DNA from: Isoetes taiwanensis
Lineage: Eukaryota; Streptophyta; Lycopodiopsida; Isoetales; Isoetaceae
Reading direction: 5' to 3'
Assembly: GCA_021234155.1 (NCBI GenBank)
Contig: JAJEKV010000078.1
Span: 1,676,001 to 1,740,000 of the forward strand
Length of the DNA stretch: 64,000 nt
The translations under genes were made by a program, and so were the position numbers. The notes beneath the pieces were generated by a model. It had not been told where the DNA came from, made no database searches, and was given only the letters and a program-made list of their open reading frames with translations. Shown in pieces: positions 43,945 through 56,220 of this stretch. Numbering within the stretch: the stretch's first letter is position 1; every line of letters begins with the position of its first letter.

Positions 43945-44480
43945 ATGTACAAATATGCATATGGAGAGCACTTTCTTATATACATATCCCTTGATTTAAG
44001 AGGTGGGAATTACATGATCCAAAGTGATCAATAACGAGTGGGCATATGCAATACATTTAACAAAAAGTCCTATGTTATGTTGAGGCAGCCACTACTAGGC
44101 CGCATTTAACATAGTTCTTCTAGAAGGCACTGAAGTAACCTAAAGGCAGCCGGAGAAAGATGTCCTCCACGTAAATTGGAGCATTAAGATCATAGAAACT
44201 TTGTTTGCATTACATTCAAAGTGTTCTCTTTGTAGAATGTAGTCAAATAGTTCAATTAGGCAATAGTCCATAGTTCAGATTAGCCTTCTTTCAAATAAAT
44301 TGCTTCTATTTCATGGCAATAACATAGAGTAAAGTTAGTAGTCCCATGCATAGAAAAGAATAGAATATAATAGATTAGGATGGCTTCCCAATTGGTGCAC
44401 AAGAACATATATATTCTACATTAGCAAGTGTTCAAATATGTAAAGTAATTGGTTAAAATTAGCTGTATTACAAGTTATTC
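43945..44480. other. Intergenic AT-rich sequence
   Basis: Unique DNA after the duplication. No ORF, repeat or RNA gene recognised. Confidence 0.5.
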
Positions 44481-44882
44481 TATAACCTGCAAACAAGCAT
44501 GATCTTTAAGCTCTTTTTCCATGCCTGATCTGCATCTTTTATTGAGTGCTCTAAATCAATAATAGTACGCAATTTCCCATCCTTGACAAGATCTAACAGT
44601 ATTTGAAGATCCTTACTGTTTGGAGCCGTGAAAAGGCACCATCGTTTGGTTCGAAAAGGTTTAAAGCACCTCTAATAAAACCACCTAAAGTAGGGGTGAG
44701 ATCAATTACTTCTGCTTTCTGAGTAAGAACTGGCTGAAATGTTGACCAAGACATGCCTGTTGTTGCACAATGACAACAACATCAAATTTGCAACCTGAAG
44801 ATCTCTTCAGAGCATCTCCCTCTACTCCATATTCCTAGCTCCACATGTGGATGTGACATGAGCACCAGCGAGCTTTGCTAGC
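44481..44882 (-). pseudogene. Quinone-oxidoreductase-like (zinc-type dehydrogenase, ceQORH/AOR family) last-exon relic
   Basis: Minus strand after an acceptor TTTGTCTTCAG: LAKLAGAHVTSTCGARN (Rossmann strand of the MDR family), a stop, then pieces with GDALKRSSGCKFDVVV, VIDLTPTLGGFIRGALNLFE, KDLQILLDLVKDGKLRTIID and KDADQAWKKSLKDHAC, and a stop at 44481. At least three frame changes and one stop make it a pseudogene. The living family reduces alpha,beta-unsaturated carbonyls or quinones with NADPH. No earlier exons were recognised between 44900 and 45500. Confidence 0.72.
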
Positions 44883-45780
44883 TGAAGACAAAGGCAAACA
44901 TTAACCTTTAATGTGGAGGCGAAGCTGTACATGCAGTAGAACAAAACTCAGAACACTTGTTCAAAGACTGGGATGTTGTGCTTGACATCTTAAACATAAC
45001 AATTTGTGATCTATCATCCAGATACCATATATTACATGTTGTTCCCATTGATTCAGAAGATAATGCACAGATACTGAGTTCCGGAATCATGGCTCTATCT
45101 CCTATAGATTTATTAGCTAAAATGACTATTACTGCAACAACAGGGGAAACTATTTTTCCTCAGGGAGGCTCAAGATAATCCCATCCATTAGCTATATAAG
45201 TTAGTGTGTCTGAATAAAATTATTGCAAGTTCATGGTTTCTCAGTATTTCAAGTATTAGTTCCTAAAAGTGCAATATATCATGGATAAGAGAATGACCTG
45301 TACAGCATAAGTGACAAGAATATTTCAACTGTAACAGCCATCAAATTTAACTCCAGCACATTATCGAAGACTCCACCAAAGCCGAAACTCCATGAATCCT
45401 TTCTCCTCAGTTAGCCATCATCCCTTGCTCCTTGATTAACTTCTGCATGAAGCATTTACACATCAGATGGCGGCGACTCCTGAAAGTTACGATTCTGGCA
45501 TCCGACCTACAAGCTACGGCTAACCCTAACGATTTTTTTTTTTTTTTTTGAAAGATGCTTAATCAGCGCCTTGGCTTAACCTTTAGCCAATGCCATAGCC
45601 TTATCCAAGGAAGATCGTCAGAGCAAAAAGGGCAAAAAAAAACGTGTGTCTATCTTTCTGGAAAAAAAAAATGTATTCTGGAATACAAAGTATATTCCAG
45701 AATACATTTACCTCTTATGATTTGGAACCAAGATCCAGTATCCCTGGTGTTAAAAACAAGATCCAGTATCCCTTCAGCTT
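44883..45780. other. Intergenic sequence with a T-tract that may be a retroposon tail
   Basis: Nothing coding recognised. A run of about 19 T at 45532-45550 followed by GAAAGATGCTTAATCAGCGC could be the poly(A) end of a minus-strand SINE or LINE. A small palindromic pair, ATTCTGGAATACAAAGTATATTCCAGAAT, shown here only by its ends, lies near 45675-45705. Confidence 0.35.
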
Positions 45781-46440
45781 TCACCTCCTAATTGGAGACG
45801 TATGTGGACTTGGGCTTGGGATAAAGTACTCCATCCTAAGGTGGCTGTGCTTTGGTGGCAGATTCTTCACAGATGTCCTCGTGTGAACGTGCTTGTCCAC
45901 AGATTTGATCCTCGAGTGTCAGCGCTTTGCCCACTGTGCAAGCAAAGGGACGAGACCATTGAGCATTGTTTCTTTTATGTGTTCATCTCCAGCTGCTTGG
46001 TCTTGGTCTGCTTTCTCTTTTCATGTGACATTGACAAGTCGCCAAGTGCTTCCGGGTCATCTATCCCCAGATACTTGGAATAAGTTATGGAGCCAAGCAT
46101 TTCATTTAGCATCGGGGATGGTTGTTATGGTCCATCCGAAAGCCTTGAGAAGACCTGCTTTATCTTTCGGGGTTTGGATATTCCTCCCGCAGCTTGTCCT
46201 CCAAGACGCACAAGCTAGAATTGTTAAGGCTTACCATTGCTCTTAAAACTCCCCGCCAAGCCGCGCTTGATATTTGAGTCCTATTTGAGTGTGTTGTCTT
46301 ATGCATAGGCTGGTGGTTCTACTCAGTGGATCATGATTATCCTCTGAGACTTTATTCCCGCCTCTGCATTTGTATTTTGCTTTTTGGCTTGGAGTTTCAA
46401 TAAAGTTTGTCGTCCTTCAAAAAAATAAAATAAAATAAAA
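45781..46440 (+). mobile_element. 5'-truncated LINE, reverse-transcriptase zinc-binding (zf-RVT) end
   Basis: Plus strand frames contain WAWDKVLHPKVAVLWWQILH and CPLCKQRDETIEHCFFY, the typical plant LINE zf-RVT domain downstream of RT. A shift near 45975 follows, then a continuation to a stop at 46244, a short 3' UTR with AATAAA at 46399-46404, and an A-rich tail (46418-46440). The 5' side starts abruptly, as is common for LINE copies. No clear target duplication was identified. Confidence 0.75.
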
Positions 46441-46529
46441 ATCCCTTTATTATTTAAGACCATGACCCTGTATCCACACAAAACAAATAAAAAAGATTGA
46501 AAGGTCATCAAAATAAATTGAAAATGGTC

Positions 46530-49066
46530 AAGACAACAAGGTTTAAGGAACACACATAGGGGCCATTCAATGGTATCCACACAGCCCCCCCGGCATATTG
46601 TCACAGTACTCTTCAATTGCCTCAGCTAGAAGGCCATTTGTTTCAGATCCAAATAATAACCGGTCACCATATTGATATGATTTGTCCTACATAAACACAT
46701 AACACAAAGGTTATTCAAGATCATTTGTCTAGAAACTTGAGCAAAGTTAATTAGAAGGACGGAAGACTAATCCAATTCTACATGGCATAGCTTGGTACTG
46801 TATATATATGATTTGCCCTTTTAGTATATGCTCTCGGTCGTTTTTCTCCCTTCTGCACAGTGAAAGTTTGGGTGAGAAGTGGGCATTTTAATCAGACATG
46901 CAAATAAAAATGTACAGTACATTACTTGAAGCTCCAACCTAGTTTTAATTAATAATGCATCTGCTATTTAAACTTACCTATTTTTTAAGGAATTCCAAGG
47001 ATTCAGTCCACAAACCATGTACCTTGACCACCACAAACATAGTCTGCTATATGTTGGAGAACATATAGCAGATCTGATACGAATCAATGCAGGGAATAAA
47101 TTACTGATCACATATTTCTTATTAGCTAGAATGACTTTAGCTAAACTTGCTCGATATTAATCCTAAAACTTTCTGTGGTTTAGCTAAACTTTACCTATTT
47201 TTCCTCCCATACTTTCTAGCGTTAGCTAAACTAACCTAAACATCATCCCAAAAATTTCTATGGCATGGCCAATGGAAATAATTACATCAAATTACTATAC
47301 TTTTTTTCAATTGTTTCCACTTATTTTAGTTATTTTCTTTGTGAAAACATTCTAAAATAATGCTAACTAGCAAAAAAATCTATGACTCAAAATGATTTAT
47401 AATGCTCGAAACTAAATTACTAGTCATATATTTCTTATAAACTAGAATGATATTAGCTAAACTAGCCTGAAATTCATTCTAAAAGTCTCTATAGTTTAGC
47501 TAAACTATACAAAATTTCACTTTCTTACTTTCTAGCGTTTGGCTAAAGAGCTCCAGGGTTGGTGCAGTCCCGAAAAAAGTTAAGCTAAAATTATTATTTT
47601 TTTCCCAGTTTTTTCCATTTACTTTAGCCAATTTTTTTCAAAAAGGTGCTAAAAAATCGCCAAATAGCTAAGTTTAGCCCTTAAATTATTCTATGAATCA
47701 ATGATTTATGGGGTCTTTACTACTCAAAGCCCTTCTAGTAACAAGCCTTAAACAAAGTATGAATTTATGATCTCCCGCTTAGCTTAAAACAATCCATCAC
47801 AAAGACGAGATGGTTGGCATAGTAAGGTTAATCAAGGCTTAAATCCCTGAAGTTTTAACAGCAGAAATAAGGATCGAAACAAAGAAGTAGTTATTAAGAT
47901 CTTATATTGGCTCATCACAAGAGTACATTGTTTCCACAATAAGATTATGGAGCAGCCGTTTCTCTGCCCAACCGGGTCCAAAGCTTAAGGCAATTTCCAG
48001 AAAGATTTAAGTTCAAGGATTCAATCACAGCTTACCCTATTTATAGCAATTACAGGCTCAAATAAGCTCTGAGGCAAACGGATCTGGGATCTTGACATAG
48101 AATTCGGCTTCAAATAAAAGAATCAGCAGCCAGATGCATGAAACTTCTGTGATCGGCTGAATTCCCCAGAATTGGTTTAGGCAGGAGGGCGATAATCTGC
48201 TGGGCTGGATCTGACTTCTAACTCCCACTAAACATTGGATATTCCCAGCCTGTCGACCACCTCTTTATATAATCTGATGACCCCTTCTCTGATAAAAAGG
48301 CCTTTGCTCAAATAAGCTCCGAGGCAAAGGGATTTGGATTCTTGACATAGAATTCGACTTCAAACAAAAGAATCAGCAGCCAGATGCATGAAACTTCTAT
48401 GATCGGATGAATTCCCTGGAGTTGGTTTAGGCAAGAGGGCGATAATCTGTTGGGCCAGATCTGACTTCTAACTCCCGCAGAAGACATCGGATATTCCCAG
48501 ACTGCCGACCACCTCTTTATATAATCTAATGGCCCATTTTTCTCTAATAAAAAGACCTTCACTACATTCTCGACCCGACCCCTTCATGCAAAGAATAGAT
48601 ATGTAGAAATAATTCAATGTCTCCATTTTTACTGAAGATAGATATTTTCCATTTTAACTTTAAGGTCTTTTTGGAATAATATGCCCCTTGTCTAAACTTT
48701 CTTGGAAACCATGGAAATATTGTCTACCCATTGCCTTAGCCTTTTATTGTGGACCGCTCCCCCGTGCCTGCTCCATATCAAGATCCACATGCAGAGTGAG
48801 TGTTTATACGCAAAGAACTTCAAAGCGAATTTTTATGTATCTTAAAAGGCATGTTCAAAGAGAATGGAAAGATTATGATACGGCCAGTAGTCGAGTCCAG
48901 CACGCTTCAATTTTGCATTATGAAATGCTAAAACCAAGAGGCTGAAATAACATCAGAAACTATATTTTGACAAGTAAGCTCCGTCAAAGAACAATTTGCG
49001 AATTCAACAAGATGTAATCCAACTAAAGTTGCCGCACAAGATCTTGCAATAGCACCTGTATTGCCA
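46530..49066 (-). pseudogene. TrmL-like (SpoU family) tRNA 2'-O-methyltransferase relic with introns
   Basis: Three minus-strand blocks match successive parts of the family. 49066-48935 has PQIAGNTGAIARSCAATLVG (N-terminal SPOUT motif, normally PQIPGNTG) and LHLVEF. 47070-46977 has MFVVVKVHGLWTESLEFLKK. 46686-46530 has YQYGDRLLFGSETNGLLAEA, and after a shift in a run of G, VWIPLNGPYVCSLNL (motif 3, normally RIPM..VRSLNLS). Intron signals flank the blocks, but the third block needs a shift and the end is lost. Living members methylate the wobble ribose of tRNA-Leu. Sequence 47071-48934 between blocks is intron-like and contains the tandem repeat at 48058-48560. Confidence 0.7.
48058..48560. 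repeat. Two-copy tandem repeat of ~250 bp
   Basis: Copy 1 about 48058-48308 and copy 2 about 48309-48560 share blocks such as GAATCAGCAGCCAGATGCAT and ACCACCTCTTTATATAATCT, with about 90 percent visible identity. Non-coding, within the intron-like part of the TrmL-like relic. Confidence 0.75.
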
Positions 49067-50159
49067 GCAATCTGAGGTAAAAATACTTATGTGCTTAAAA
49101 AGATCTAGAAATAATCTAAAACGGATACATTTAGCATCTACAGTGCATTTCCTAGTCATAGCATTGTACACGTTGTAAGACAAGCACTACTTGTAGATGT
49201 CAAGCAATACTTGTAGATGATTAGTGAGCAGATTTTTCATCTTTTCCAAATACGGAATCCAGTTTTTCTTTGAAGTGCTTGGAGGCTACAACCAAACTCA
49301 GATGTGAGATGTATTTCAAATGTTTCCACTAAATAGTTTAACAATGAAGGTAACCTCTAACATTCATTCTAAACAACAAAGGCCGCATTCCGAACCGGCT
49401 ATAGCAAAAGGTAGCCAATTGCTTTGCAGGGTGGTCTTTGAACCAGGGTTCTGCAACAAACTTTTGAGGTTATATGCGAAGTTCTCTACATCTCATTCTA
49501 CTTCGATTCTATGGGCTAATAAAATCCTTAGAGCTCTAGGGTTGGGAATGTGGAAGCATTGCAAAACAAAGAAATAAGTCTTACGTGTGTACTAAATGCA
49601 AACGATGAAATACCTTTGGTTATTGCTTAAAAACCCTAAGTGAGGCCATTTGATGTGGCACAGAGAAAGAAGATCTTGGCTATGGCCATGGCGGAGACTC
49701 TTCTCATTCTGCCCTTCATGGCTTCAACAACAATAATTCCAGGATTGTGTCCTCCATAGTTCAAAATAGCCACAAACTTCATGGCTTCAATGATAATAAT
49801 TCCAGAATTGTGTCCCTTGTAGCCCAATCTTGCACTTCCAGTAGAAGCTGTCGCCCTTGGGAAGCTATGGAAGAAGATTAAGCATAGGTATACAAAAATG
49901 CAGCAAACCAGGGCCTTCAAGATTGTTCAAATCCTATAAACTGTCAAAGATTCCATCTAAACCACTTTCTTCTTCTTCCTCTACATCCAAAAGAAATGAC
50001 AAGAAGATATTTCTTCAGGCGGAAGCTTGTTCCCGTGACACTCCTACGTGGCTATCTTTGTAATGTTAGGAACTTCGACCTTCCACATAATAGGTGAGGA
50101 AGCACATAATCCTTCTGTTGTTAAAAAATTTGAAGTGAGTAACAGATGATTCATTCCCA
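49067..50159. other. Intergenic or intronic sequence
   Basis: Nothing convincing. A minus-strand ORF (49920-49636) begins with a signal-peptide-like stretch and holds a repeated motif (GHNSGIIIIEAMK / GHNPGIIVVEAMK), but the repeat reflects a ~50-bp DNA duplication and no family match is known to me. Confidence 0.4.
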
Positions 50160-50745
50160 TGTTTGAATCTTATCAAATGGCTCCATATGCACACATGCCT
50201 TTCCACCACTTGCTTTTGACAAGACGGATTTTGCCCCAGGCAATTTGATCTGCAAGAATGTAACCTAGCTCGTTTATAAGGTCATACAAATGATGTCTTT
50301 TCTATTGTTCATGCAAACCAGTTTTCATCTCTAACATAAGAATTAATGTACAATGTACACTGAAGTTTTTGTTATGAAATTGCACATGGAGAAAATAAAG
50401 ACTTTTATGTCTCTACATTAAATTCTTAAGGAGTAGAATTAGAAAAGCCAATTACACCCACCTTCAGAAGCCCTATTCTAGTCACATGATCTGCATGGAC
50501 ATGTGTGTTCAATGCATACTAATTTAGCGTCAGTCCAAGCGCTTTAATAAGATTCAAATCCCTATCTGCCGTTTTATCAGCTGGGTCAGCTGCAAAATGA
50601 AAATACTGAGAAGTAAATACCCAATTCACTTCTAATGCAATTGGGGGAAACAATACCAGAGCAGGCTTCACAGAATCGCTCAAACCTGCAAGTAGGTGTA
50701 AGTGCTGGATGCGTTTTCAGAAAGCTGCCTGAATATGAGAGGTGC
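50160..50745 (-). pseudogene. ETHE1: Persulfide dioxygenase (ETHE1/GLY3 family) relic, three exons
   Basis: Minus strand. An exon at about 50745-50651 reads LIFRQLSENASSTYTYLQ, then a one-base shift, then LSDSVKPALVL. The exon at 50589-50462 lies between a TTTTGCAG acceptor and an AAG|GTGGGT donor; it reads PADKTADRDLNLIKALGLTL, stop, YALNTHVHADHVT. The THxHADH metal-binding motif of the metallo-beta-lactamase fold is intact. The exon at 50249-50160, after CTTGCAG, reads IKLPGAKSVLSKASGGKACV. Living enzymes are mitochondrial non-heme iron dioxygenases that oxidise glutathione persulfide. The stop, the shift and the lack of later exons (no PGHTxGC found) indicate a pseudogene or a captured fragment. 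Confidence 0.8.
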
Positions 50746-52248
50746 TTATTGGCCTGCCATTTGGATCAATGTTTTTGTTTCGCGTTCTCGAGTAATGCAA
50801 AGTCAATAGGGAAAAATGCAAGAGGTAAAATGATGCAACAAAGATGCGCACAAGAGAGTGACCTGGAAATTTTCGTAAAATAGATGAGCATGGCAAGGAA
50901 ATGCGGAAAAAATCTCTGATAAGAAGAGCTATGAAGAATAGAGCAAAGAAAGATAAAAGAAGTGGACGAAGGCAAGAACCAGGTTGCCTTCCCCACCGTG
51001 AGAAAATAATAGGATAATAATATTATTATTATTACTAGAAAAGCGGTCACCGTAACATGCAGCCTCTTTTCTTTTGAAACCTTCTAAATCTACGTTATAA
51101 TTATTTTGCATCTCGAGTGATGTTTGTCTGATCAAATTTTTCCTACGCCAGATAAAGAAGTCCTTCATTGTAGGACAACCACTATTTGAATTTATGCTAT
51201 CTATTTTACATTCAAAAGTTAAAGGTTGATCTGGTTGTATTCCTAAAAGATGTGAAGAAATCGTTATCGTGCCAAGGAAATTTTTACAGTGCAATAGCTG
51301 ATCTTTTGTTGAAGGAAATTTTTACAGTGCAATAGCTGATCTTCTGTTGCATATGCAGGACACAATGCATGATATGCAAGATAATGTGCAGAGGACCTTG
51401 CTAAATGGACATGACAGAAGCACTTGAAGTAGTAATCATATCTGGCCTACACTCGGGCAAAGAAAAAGGGCAAAGAGAAGGGACTGAAACTGATTATTAT
51501 GATTATTATTTGTGATCTAGAGATCAAATAAATTACAAAGTTTGTTAGCATTCTAAGCTTCAAAGTACGGCAATTGTTTCAAAGAGGTCTACGGGTTAGT
51601 CTGTCCACTCTGCTATTGCTCTAACTGTGATAATATACCAAAGGAATTTTTGTAGCAAACGAACTTTTGTAGCAAACAAACTGCATAATTACCTCCAACT
51701 TTTAAGAATTGAATCTCCTCTTACAGACCTAGATCAAGATCATATCCATTGAAAGGTTTATTCACTCTTTCTCTCATTCATTCCCACCATTTCACCGTAA
51801 GGTATAGGTTCATATAAATTTACTGTTCCATACATCCTTTCTTTTCACGTTCTTCCATCTGTAACATTCCACCATTCAAGATATCCTTCTTCCATCTGTA
51901 ACATTCCACTATTCATGATATCCTGTATTCTGCATTCTTCTGCAGCTATAACCACTCATGGTACATACAATTTGTAAATTATGTTTTATAACATGTAGCC
52001 TTCCGCAGTTCTCCTGATATTTGATAATCATTTACTAAACTGTTTGGCTCCCATAATTCAGTAGAACCACCTTTTGTAATTTGCCTATCATATCATCTAT
52101 CATAAACCATTGCATTTATGTGGAGATATAAAAGACATATAGGCTTGTCGTCCAGGATTCTATGTCCTACAATTATGAACCTCATGCAGCATATGCGTTT
52201 CAATGATATCTTTCAAAATAACTTTGCAATTGAAAGTAAAGGCATATT
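50746..52248. other. Intergenic sequence without recognised genes
   Basis: Small direct repeats only (for example GGAAATTTTTACAGTGCAAT twice near 51280-51330, and TTCTTCCATCTGTAACATTC twice near 51850-51910). A minus-strand ORF around 51294-50929 has no recognised motif. Confidence 0.4.
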
Positions 52249-52467
52249 CTACCCCTTGCACTGAGGAGCCCATCGTACGATCATTCCTAATTGCCTTTCA
52301 ATCCTCTGCTTCAACTTTTCTAGGTAACAATCTGGAACACCTGTTACAAAATCAAGTCTCGAAACCCATAAAAATGACAAATTAATAGATTCTAATCCTT
52401 GTTCATATATTTCAAGACATGAATAATCTTCTTGTGAACTACTGGCGATCAAAGTAAAAAAATGCAA
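52249..52467 (-). pseudogene. UDP-glycosyltransferase fragment reaching the PSPG box
   Basis: Minus strand: YEQGLESINLSFLWVSRLDF followed by VTGVPDCYLEKLKQRIERQL and IVRWAPQ. This matches the plant family-1 UGT segment ending at the first residues of the PSPG box (WAPQ), after which the reading is unrelated and stops. The His..HCGWNS part is absent. The living family transfers UDP-sugars to small molecules. A single fragment, so a relic or captured exon piece. Confidence 0.7.
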
Positions 52468-53951
52468 GCTGATGCTTGGTAGCTAGAGGGCATGATCCAT
52501 GCCTGCATTTTTTGGGGCTTGAACTGCTCTAGTGTTGCAGAAAGAGTAAGCAATATGCATTTCTATATGGGAGAGAGCATTTCTATTCAGATCAGATGCA
52601 AAAACAAAGCATCCATCTTCACATTTTAGTTCGTTCCACTTTTCTGCTGCACCTACTCTTCGAACTGAAACATCCTTACCTTTACATACACCCCTGTCCA
52701 CACCAGAATAGTCTTGTAAGGCCCTCCAATATGCATCTGCTATGAACGCCCCCAAAAATGGTTAGTTCTTCAGTCAACTAAAATTCCAAAATACCCTATT
52801 GTATCACTAACCTTATTTCTGCAAGCGGATGATTAAAACAAAGTTGTAAGAGTCTAGGCAGAGATCCAAGTACCATAGCAGTCTGTTAAATCTCGGCGAG
52901 AAAAAGTAGCTCAGGTCCTAACCAGAGAACATGAGATTGGGCTCCCTGAGTATGCCATCCGATTTGAAGTCTGTAAAAGGGATGCAAAGTGGCGTTGTGG
53001 AGCACATTAAAAAAGACGTCGTAGAGCTACAAAAAGATGACAACATACCCTGTTACTTGTTGCTTAGCAGAGTGCTCCTTCATGTTCTGCAACTTCTTTA
53101 CAGAAATAGATCAACAACATCAGAGAATATCACACAGCTTCTTATTGCTGGAACTAAGCAATCAGGCCTGGCATATAATAAAAAAATCGTGTTTGTACCT
53201 GAATGGACCAGCCGTTTTGAGCCATCCAGACTGCACTAAAACTCCATAAGAGATCATAAGCCATCGATTTGTCACACCTATTGGAAATGTCTTTATAGAA
53301 TGAAGGCAGGGGCCATGCACATCGCAGCTTGCACCAAAACAAATCCCTGTATCGGCTCACCATAATTTGTTAGTAAAGACTGTCGTGATCACATCCGCAG
53401 GCAGCAAATCCACTGCCTTGAATGACAATCCGTTTTTGGCTCCAAAGGAAAACAGGAAACACTCAGAGACGAAAGTTCTCACAGCCTGGCTAATCTGCAA
53501 AGCCGCAGCCTCAAAATCTTCACTGTTCGCCTATAAATAAAATTTACACATGTTTAGCATTGATGGCCCAAACTGCGACACGTGGCACCTCTCTCGCCGT
53601 CGATGGGGCGTGACTGATTATTAGGTTCAATATAAATGTGATAAACCTGACGCCCTTTACGATGAGGATGGAGCGCCTGACCTGAAGGTATGTGTGAAAT
53701 ATTTTTTTGTGCGGTCTTTTTCTTTAGGCCTAGGCTAGTCTTCCGTTATGCAATTATGTTAAGAGTATTTTGCACTTGATATGGGAGTTTTGATATGGAA
53801 TTTAGCTATTCCTCATGTAACCTATCATACTTGATCCTTCTTCTTCTTTGCAATACTTAGTACTTCGTCAATAGCTTTACAATGTTCTTCAAAGGATTAA
53901 AGGTATGCACTTATATCGAATGCTACATATTTAATTGTAGGCCTTTCTGTT
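52468..53951. other. Intergenic sequence with one exon-like block
   Basis: A minus-strand block at about 53537-53365 follows an acceptor-like TTTATAG. It reads ANSEDFEAAALQISQAVRTF and FSFGAKNGLSFKAVDLLPAD without stops. Family not recognised. The minus-strand ORF 52755-52483 is likewise unassigned. The rest is AT-rich. Confidence 0.35.
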
Positions 53952-54468
53952 CTTATTCCTTTGCTCCTTTAGGCCTCATTATTATTGAGATTTTATCTAA
54001 CTTTTAGCGAGCAATTATATGCTTCTTAAGTTTCTCTATATGCTACTTTTTCTTTGGAAATAAATTAGATGGTCAACTACTTCTATTTTCATATGGTACT
54101 TGTACTAGTTAACTTTGCTAATTATCATTCTCATTTGTACTAGTTAACTTTGCTAATTATCATCCAATGAGAAGGGTATAAAGATAAACCATCGAGTAGA
54201 GGAATGCCATATAGCTATGATTGAGGAGCATATAATTGATTTTTTATTATAAAAGCATCCTTCCTTTGTTTTGCTTATTGGACCTTGAATTAATATATTT
54301 GAAATTATCAAATAGCAAATGAAAGGTACACAATAAAATAGATTGCACGATGCAGTTTAGAGCATTCTCTTTGTGTAAAGGTAAGTCTTCTTTTCATGTC
54401 TTATTGGCTTTAATATAGTTTTCATTATTTTGCTACCACGTTTTCTTGTTGTGGACCCATGTATGGGT

Positions 54469-54821
54469 AATTCCTTAGGCAACAGTCTTGGTTCACCAAG
54501 AACAATATCTCTGACACCAGGTCTTCTTTGGAAGCTTTTGTTTAGCGGGGGACCATCAAAAGGTTCATCCATGTTAGCACAAACGAGATCTAGGGCAAAA
54601 CAGAAGCAGAAGCCATAGTTGGAAATCACGAAGCCTCCCAATTCGTAATTGAGAGTCTTCCTGATTCCCAATTATGGCTTCTGCTTCCGTTCTGCCAAAG
54701 ATCTCCTCTGCGTTAACATGAATGAATCTCTAAATAGCCCCTGCTACCTTGCACGCTTCTAGCAACACTTGGGTGCGTAGATATCGTTCTTGACGAACAC
54801 AAGACTATTGCTTAAGGAATT
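54469..54821. repeat. Hairpin 1 of the array (short loop)
   Basis: Imperfect inverted repeat: AATTCCTTAGGCAACAGTCT at the left end pairs with ..GACTATTGCTTAAGGAATT at the right; arms of roughly 150 bp with mismatches and bulges. Confidence 0.75.
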
Positions 54822-55371
54822 GTCCACAAGGTGCCGTAAAATTTTTTGATGGTGCATGTGTCGATGGCATACCATCTCTTATTCCTTTGCTCCTTTTTGC
54901 TTCACTATTATTGAGATTCTATCTAACTTTTAGCCAGCAACTATATGCTTTTTGAGTTCCACCATATGCTACTTTTCCTTTGGAAGTAAATTAGATGGTC
55001 TATTACTTTTATTTTCACACGGTACTTGTACTAGTTAGCTTTGCTAGTTATCATCCAATGAGAAGGGTATAAAGGGAAACCTTCCACTAGAGGAATGCCA
55101 TATAGCTATGATAATGGAGGATATAGTTGTTTTTTTATTATAAAAGCATCCTTCCTTTGTTTTGCTTATTGAACCTTAAATTAACATATTTGAAATTATG
55201 AAATAGAAAATGAAAGGTACACAATAAAATGGATTGCACGACGCTGTTTGCGGTGTTCTCCTTGTGTAAAGGTAAGTTAGCCAATTATTTGTCTTATTGG
55301 CTTTAGTATAGTTTTCATTGTTTTGCTACCACGTTTTCTTGTCATGGACCCATGTATGGGTAATTCCTTAG

Positions 55372-55714
55372 GCAACAGTCTTGGTTCACCAAGAACAATA
55401 TCTACGGCACCCCGGTGCTGCTGGAAGCTTGCAAAGTAGCAAGGACCATCAAAAGGTTCATCCATGTTAGCACAAACGAGATCTAGGGCAAAGCAGAAGC
55501 AGAAGCCATAGTTGGAAATCACGAAGCCTCCCAATTCGTAATTGAGAGTCTTTCTCATTCCCAATTATGGCTTCTGCTTCCGTTCTGCCAAAGATCTCCT
55601 CTGCGCTAACATGAATGAATCTCTAAATAGCCCCTGCTACCTTGCACGCTTCTAGCAACACTTGGGTGCGTAGATATCGTTCTTGACGAACACAAGACTA
55701 TTGCCTAAGGAATT
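55372..55714. repeat. Hairpin 2 of the array (short loop)
   Basis: Same inverted repeat as hairpin 1. Internal paired blocks include CAGAAGCAGAAGCCATA with TATGGCTTCTGCTTCCGTTCTG, and GTTAGCAC with GCTAAC. Confidence 0.78.
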
Positions 55715-56220
55715 GTCCACAAGATGCCATAAAATTTTTGGATGGTGCATGTGTCGATGGCATACCATCTCTTATTCCTTTGCTCCTTTTTGCTTCACTA
55801 TTATTGAGATTCTATCTAACTTTTAGCCAGCAACTATATGCTTTTTGAGTTCCACCATATGCTACTTTTCCTTTGGAAGTAAATTAGATGGTCTATTACT
55901 TTTATTTTCACACGGTACTTGTACTAGTTAGCTTTGCTAGTTATCATCCAATGAGAAGGGTATAAAGGGAAACCTTCCACTAGAGGAATGCCATATAGCT
56001 ATGATAAATCCTTCCTTTGTTTTGCTTATTGAACCTTGAATTAACATATTTGAAATTATGAAAAGAAAATGAAAGGAACACAATAAAATGGATTGCACGA
56101 CGCGGTTTGCGGCGTTCTTCTTGTGTAAAGGTAAGTTAGCAAATTATTTGTCTTATTGGCTTTGGTATAGTTTTCATTGTTTTGCTACCACGTATTCTTG
56201 TCGTGGACCCATGTATGGAT

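Noticed and set aside
55277-55564. Minus-strand ORFs repeated through the tandem array as a protein family
   Set aside because: They overlap the left hairpin arm and are conserved because the DNA units are. Frames vary between units (stops and shifts), so no protein-level constraint is visible.
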